The position numbers and the translations under genes are program-made. Under the pieces are notes generated by a model, which saw only the letters and a program-made list of their open reading frames with translations, did not search any database and was not told where the DNA came from. Shown here one piece after another: positions 60,650-64,000 of a DNA stretch of 64,000 nucleotides. The DNA comes from Todiramphus chloris collaris. Taxonomy: Eukaryota; Chordata; Aves; Coraciiformes; Alcedinidae. The DNA lies in NCBI GenBank assembly GCA_025345505.1, contig JANVCC010000185.1:2376767-2440766 (forward strand), in the 5' to 3' direction. Position 1 is the first letter of the stretch; each line of letters begins with the position of its first letter.

Positions 60650-63600
60650 CACCAGCAACAGAGGCAACATCTTGTCAGCTGAAAACTACAAATAAATAGA
60701 AAGTTGATGAGACGCAGCGGAACAGAAAGGCTCTTCCAGATGGCAAGGGCTGAAGAGAAAGAGATTTTGCAGATGAGAACAGAGAAGCACTTGAAAGGAT
60801 ACAACCAAATAACCTGAGGATTGAGGAAATACACCCTCATCTCTCTGAACTTATCAGAGGAGCAAGGTACAGCATTCAGCATGTGCTGTGCGTGTCTTGC
60901 GCCTGGATGCAACCTCCACACAAGCTACTACCAGAGCACTACACTCTGCAGGGGGCTGAGATGGACCAACGCATCTCATGTGTTAGCAGAGGGCATTAGC
61001 AGTCTGGCAGGTGACAGAACGAGAGCTGATTCAGCTAGTTTCAAACTCAGATATGACTGAGGGTGTAGCAAGGCCTTTAGAGAGGAATGTAACAGCCATC
61101 AAACCTGTCCGGTCCCGTGGCTAACAACACGGTATGGCTGATGACAGCATACCCATCACCTGCCACCAGCGAAGAGCCTGTTCTTCCAACCATCTCACGC
61201 TTCACAAAGCCCATCTATTGCATTTTCCAAACGCTGGCAGTAAGTGAAGTGTGCAGTAAACTTTCTGCCGTGGCACCCCAGGAGCAGAGCAGCCCTACAT
61301 TCTTACCCGAGGGTGGAATGGCTCCTGGAGGTACCATCAGCAGCGTCTGGGATGCACCATCTGCCAAACACTGCCCAAGGGATGGCCGAGCCCTGCCTCA
61401 GACAGGCTCTCTGGGACGTGGCTCTGTATCCCTGGAAGGCCAAACAGGAATGCCAGGAGAAGCATAATTAGTGCCTACATGTGGTTGTGCTGCTGGTTAC
61501 TCTTTTCTCTTCGTGCTCTCTGGGATCATTGACAGTCTGAGGTTCCCACTTTCAGAATCTCTCAAAAGGTGTTTAAAAGACACTTCAACAAGGGCCCACA
61601 GAAGTCCACAACAAAACTTCCATGAGGGAAAGATCAGCCCCACTTTGTCTGTGCTTTCTCTGCTCTCCATGAGAATATTTTCTTTCCGCCTCTCTCACTG
61701 GAACGCTTTGCCTCTCTACCGTCCAGGCTGATGCATTTTGTTTTGAAATGTCACCTTGGCAAGCTCTGATTTAGTTCATGTACCTTAGAAAATTTCACTG
61801 GAAATTCTCAAACTGAAATAGATAAAAAAAACAATGTCTCAGTCTTGCTGGTATTTCTGATGTCTGTGAAGGAAGTTCAGAGTGTCAGAGGTCTGAGACC
61901 CAGTGAAGTGAATGCTGGAACCCTGCCTGTGTACTGGGTCCGAGGCAGCCAGCTGTGAGCGGCCCCTGCAGCTGCAGCAGACCCAAACCAAGACAACTGG
62001 ATTGTGTAACATTAGAAAGAGACGAGTCCCTTCCAAATGGAAAAATACTTTGGAATTTGTATCAATAAACCCCTGTGTAGTGCCACACTTGGCCAAACTT
62101 CACAGCCTCAAGTTGAAAAGGTCTAGGGTAGTATTCCATGTTAGCATCCTGGTTTAGGATATATTCTAACCTGCAGATATATGTTCCTAGGCATACATGA
62201 TATTTTGGAAAAACAATTTAATTAGTCTTCTAATTAACTTGGCGTTTTATAGGTTTTGCCCTCGGCCCAAGCTTGCATCACCAGTTAGTTGTAGAACGTA
62301 AACACAGGTGAAAGAGGGAAAGAGCTAGAGCAAATAAACTGCATATTACAGTACTCGTTGGTAAAAATCCATCTGAACCGTGTCAGAAGGGAGTCAGTGT
62401 AACACACCAACAGCTGGTATGGTTTATTACTGCTGTCAGCAAGCATCGTGCTGTTAAATCAAGCAGCAGAAATTGGTGCTTGGGATGTTTTACTGAGGGC
62501 ATGTGCCAGGCGCAATCGCCAGGGCCCTACCGAAAAGGATGTCCTGCTGGAGACGTGGGAAAAAGGCAGATTTCAAGCTGGTGTTAATAAAACTGTCCTG
62601 CTTGGGCAGAGAAAAGGTGCTATGCAGAGCCAACATCTTATGCAAAGGCAAGTTATTTCAGGAAAACAAGGAACAGGCTGGGAATACAGGCTTTTGGTGC
62701 AGATGGATCATCTAAATGAGACTTGGCTGCAGAGTGATCAAAACAAGAACTTAAGAAAAGAAGTCCAATGGTTTGAGCAAACAGTGGAAGAATACAAGTT
62801 ATTATGGGAACCAGATGTGCCATTCAGGCAATCCCGACAGGCCAAGAAAACAGAAACCGTACCAAACACAAAACGTGAGGCTTGCTTCCTGAGGGGAGCT
62901 GGCACTGTGCTCACAGAGCAGTGGCAGAATTTAGAGATCATTTCTTCAGGACAGTGTTAAATGATTTTCCTGAGGCTGGAAGCTGCTTGCTTCAGAGGCA
63001 AGGCCAAAAAGGTCAGAGCTACCCTGCGGTCCCTCTGCTCCGCAAACCTGATGTTCCTGCCCCGCCAGGCATCCTCCCTGTTACGGTGCTGCTGGAAGCC
63101 CAGGCACCTGATGCTTCTGCCACCTCCAATCTGGGACTCAGTGCTTTTCTCTCCTGGCATTCAAACCAAAAACCTTTCTCATTTCAACCCTGTAAGCTGT
63201 AATAAACAGCTCTCCTTGCCTCCCTCGCTCAGTACTCCCATTCCTGCTCTTTACATTCATCTCTGTGGCCGTGCCTCCCACTCATCTGCCACTCCGCACC
63301 CTCCGAAACTGGTGCCATCAGCACTTTCACCATTTGCCTTCACTCTCCCATCAATTTGTTTCAATCCAAATGTCCTCTGACTTCTAGTATTGCCAGAGTA
63401 TTTCAAAACACAAAATGCACAAGTAATGATAATATTTTAACGCTCTTTTTAATTAAACATTTATTAAAGCAAGATTAAATACAGTGGAAAGGGTATAAAT
63501 ATTTAGTAGCGAGTTCCTCTGTATGAGACAGCAAATACCAGCTTATGGGGCTTTCCTCACAACACTCTGCACTCTGATGTTTCTAAGACCATAGAGAGCA

Positions 63601-64000
63601 CATATATTTTAAAGCCATTCAGTGATGCTTCTGCATTTATTTTTTTTCTGAATACTTACTGCAGATGGGCAATCCGAACAAAAGAGACAGAAAATTGCTG
63701 GCAAAAATACTGGGTGAAAAAAAAAAGAAATAAATGCAGTGGTTCATGTCTTGCAAAGGAAAGAAACATTTTAAGTGAGGGTTTACATGAAACAGAGAGA
63801 CCCAGAGATCTGATCCCTACATTAACAGTGTCCTGGTTTAAAAGAAAAAGTGCTTGTGAGGGGACTTCTGTTCCCTTGTCTCACGATGCATCGAAGAACC
63901 GTATCTCCTTCGCACGTGAAAAACAACTGCAGCAGCTCTCACTCCTTGCAGCTTTTATTCAGCAAGGGGACACTCACCCACGAAAAAAGAGCATATTATT
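60650..64000. other. Region upstream of the secreted GSN promoter, no exon recognised
   Basis: It may be GSN intron if the cytoplasmic transcript starts beyond the window, or intergenic DNA. I see no strong CpG island, splice-bounded exon or repeat family. The frame at 62448-62960 opens with GTG, not ATG. Confidence 0.55.

Noticed and set aside
62448..62960. 170-codon plus-strand open frame with polar, Gln/Glu-rich composition
   Set aside because: It opens at GTG with the first ATG far inside, shows no known family and no flanking splice sites.
1..64000. CRISPR arrays, operons or a new multi-gene system
   Set aside because: No regularly spaced direct repeats with spacers and no compact gene cluster were seen. 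The window is a typical vertebrate locus with two spliced genes.

Overview
This is a 64 kb window of a vertebrate genome, almost certainly from a bird. It has spliced genes with GT-AG introns, 3' fragments of CR1 LINEs (the dominant avian retrotransposon), and two intact genes whose exons translate to close relatives of mammalian stomatin and gelsolin. One 100-base run of N marks an assembly gap. The exact bird cannot be named from the sequence alone.

Layout. Positions 1 to about 34.0 kb show no gene I can recognise. This stretch has microsatellites, three CR1 fragments and a small CpG-rich patch near 0.66-1.14 kb. A CpG island at about 34.17-34.99 kb is the STOM promoter and first exon. STOM runs on the + strand in seven coding exons (34546-45344, 280 aa), with a 3' UTR reaching perhaps 46.97 kb. 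GSN converges on it from the - strand. Sixteen coding exons (58981-47629) give a 730-aa cytoplasmic gelsolin with the six gelsolin-like repeats. A further short coding exon at 60313-60179 adds an in-frame 48-residue hydrophobic leader (45 from that exon, 3 from the next) and gives a 778-aa secreted form. From 60.5 kb to the end there is no coding sequence I can support. The non-coding first exon of the cytoplasmic form is probably beyond the window.

How they relate. Stomatin is an integral hairpin membrane protein of lipid rafts that regulates ion channels and the cortical cytoskeleton. Gelsolin severs and caps actin filaments in a calcium-dependent way, and its secreted form scavenges actin in plasma. 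The two genes lie tail to tail, as they do in human chromosome 9q33, and their candidate poly(A) signals are under 300 bp apart. I found no sign of a new multi-gene system. The points most worth a second look are the bird-specific leader of secreted gelsolin, the loss of the P1 aspartate at the mammalian caspase-3 site of gelsolin, a long poly-C/poly-G tract at the assembly gap in the GSN 3' UTR, and the lack of any gene next to the STOM promoter where mammals carry GGTA1.
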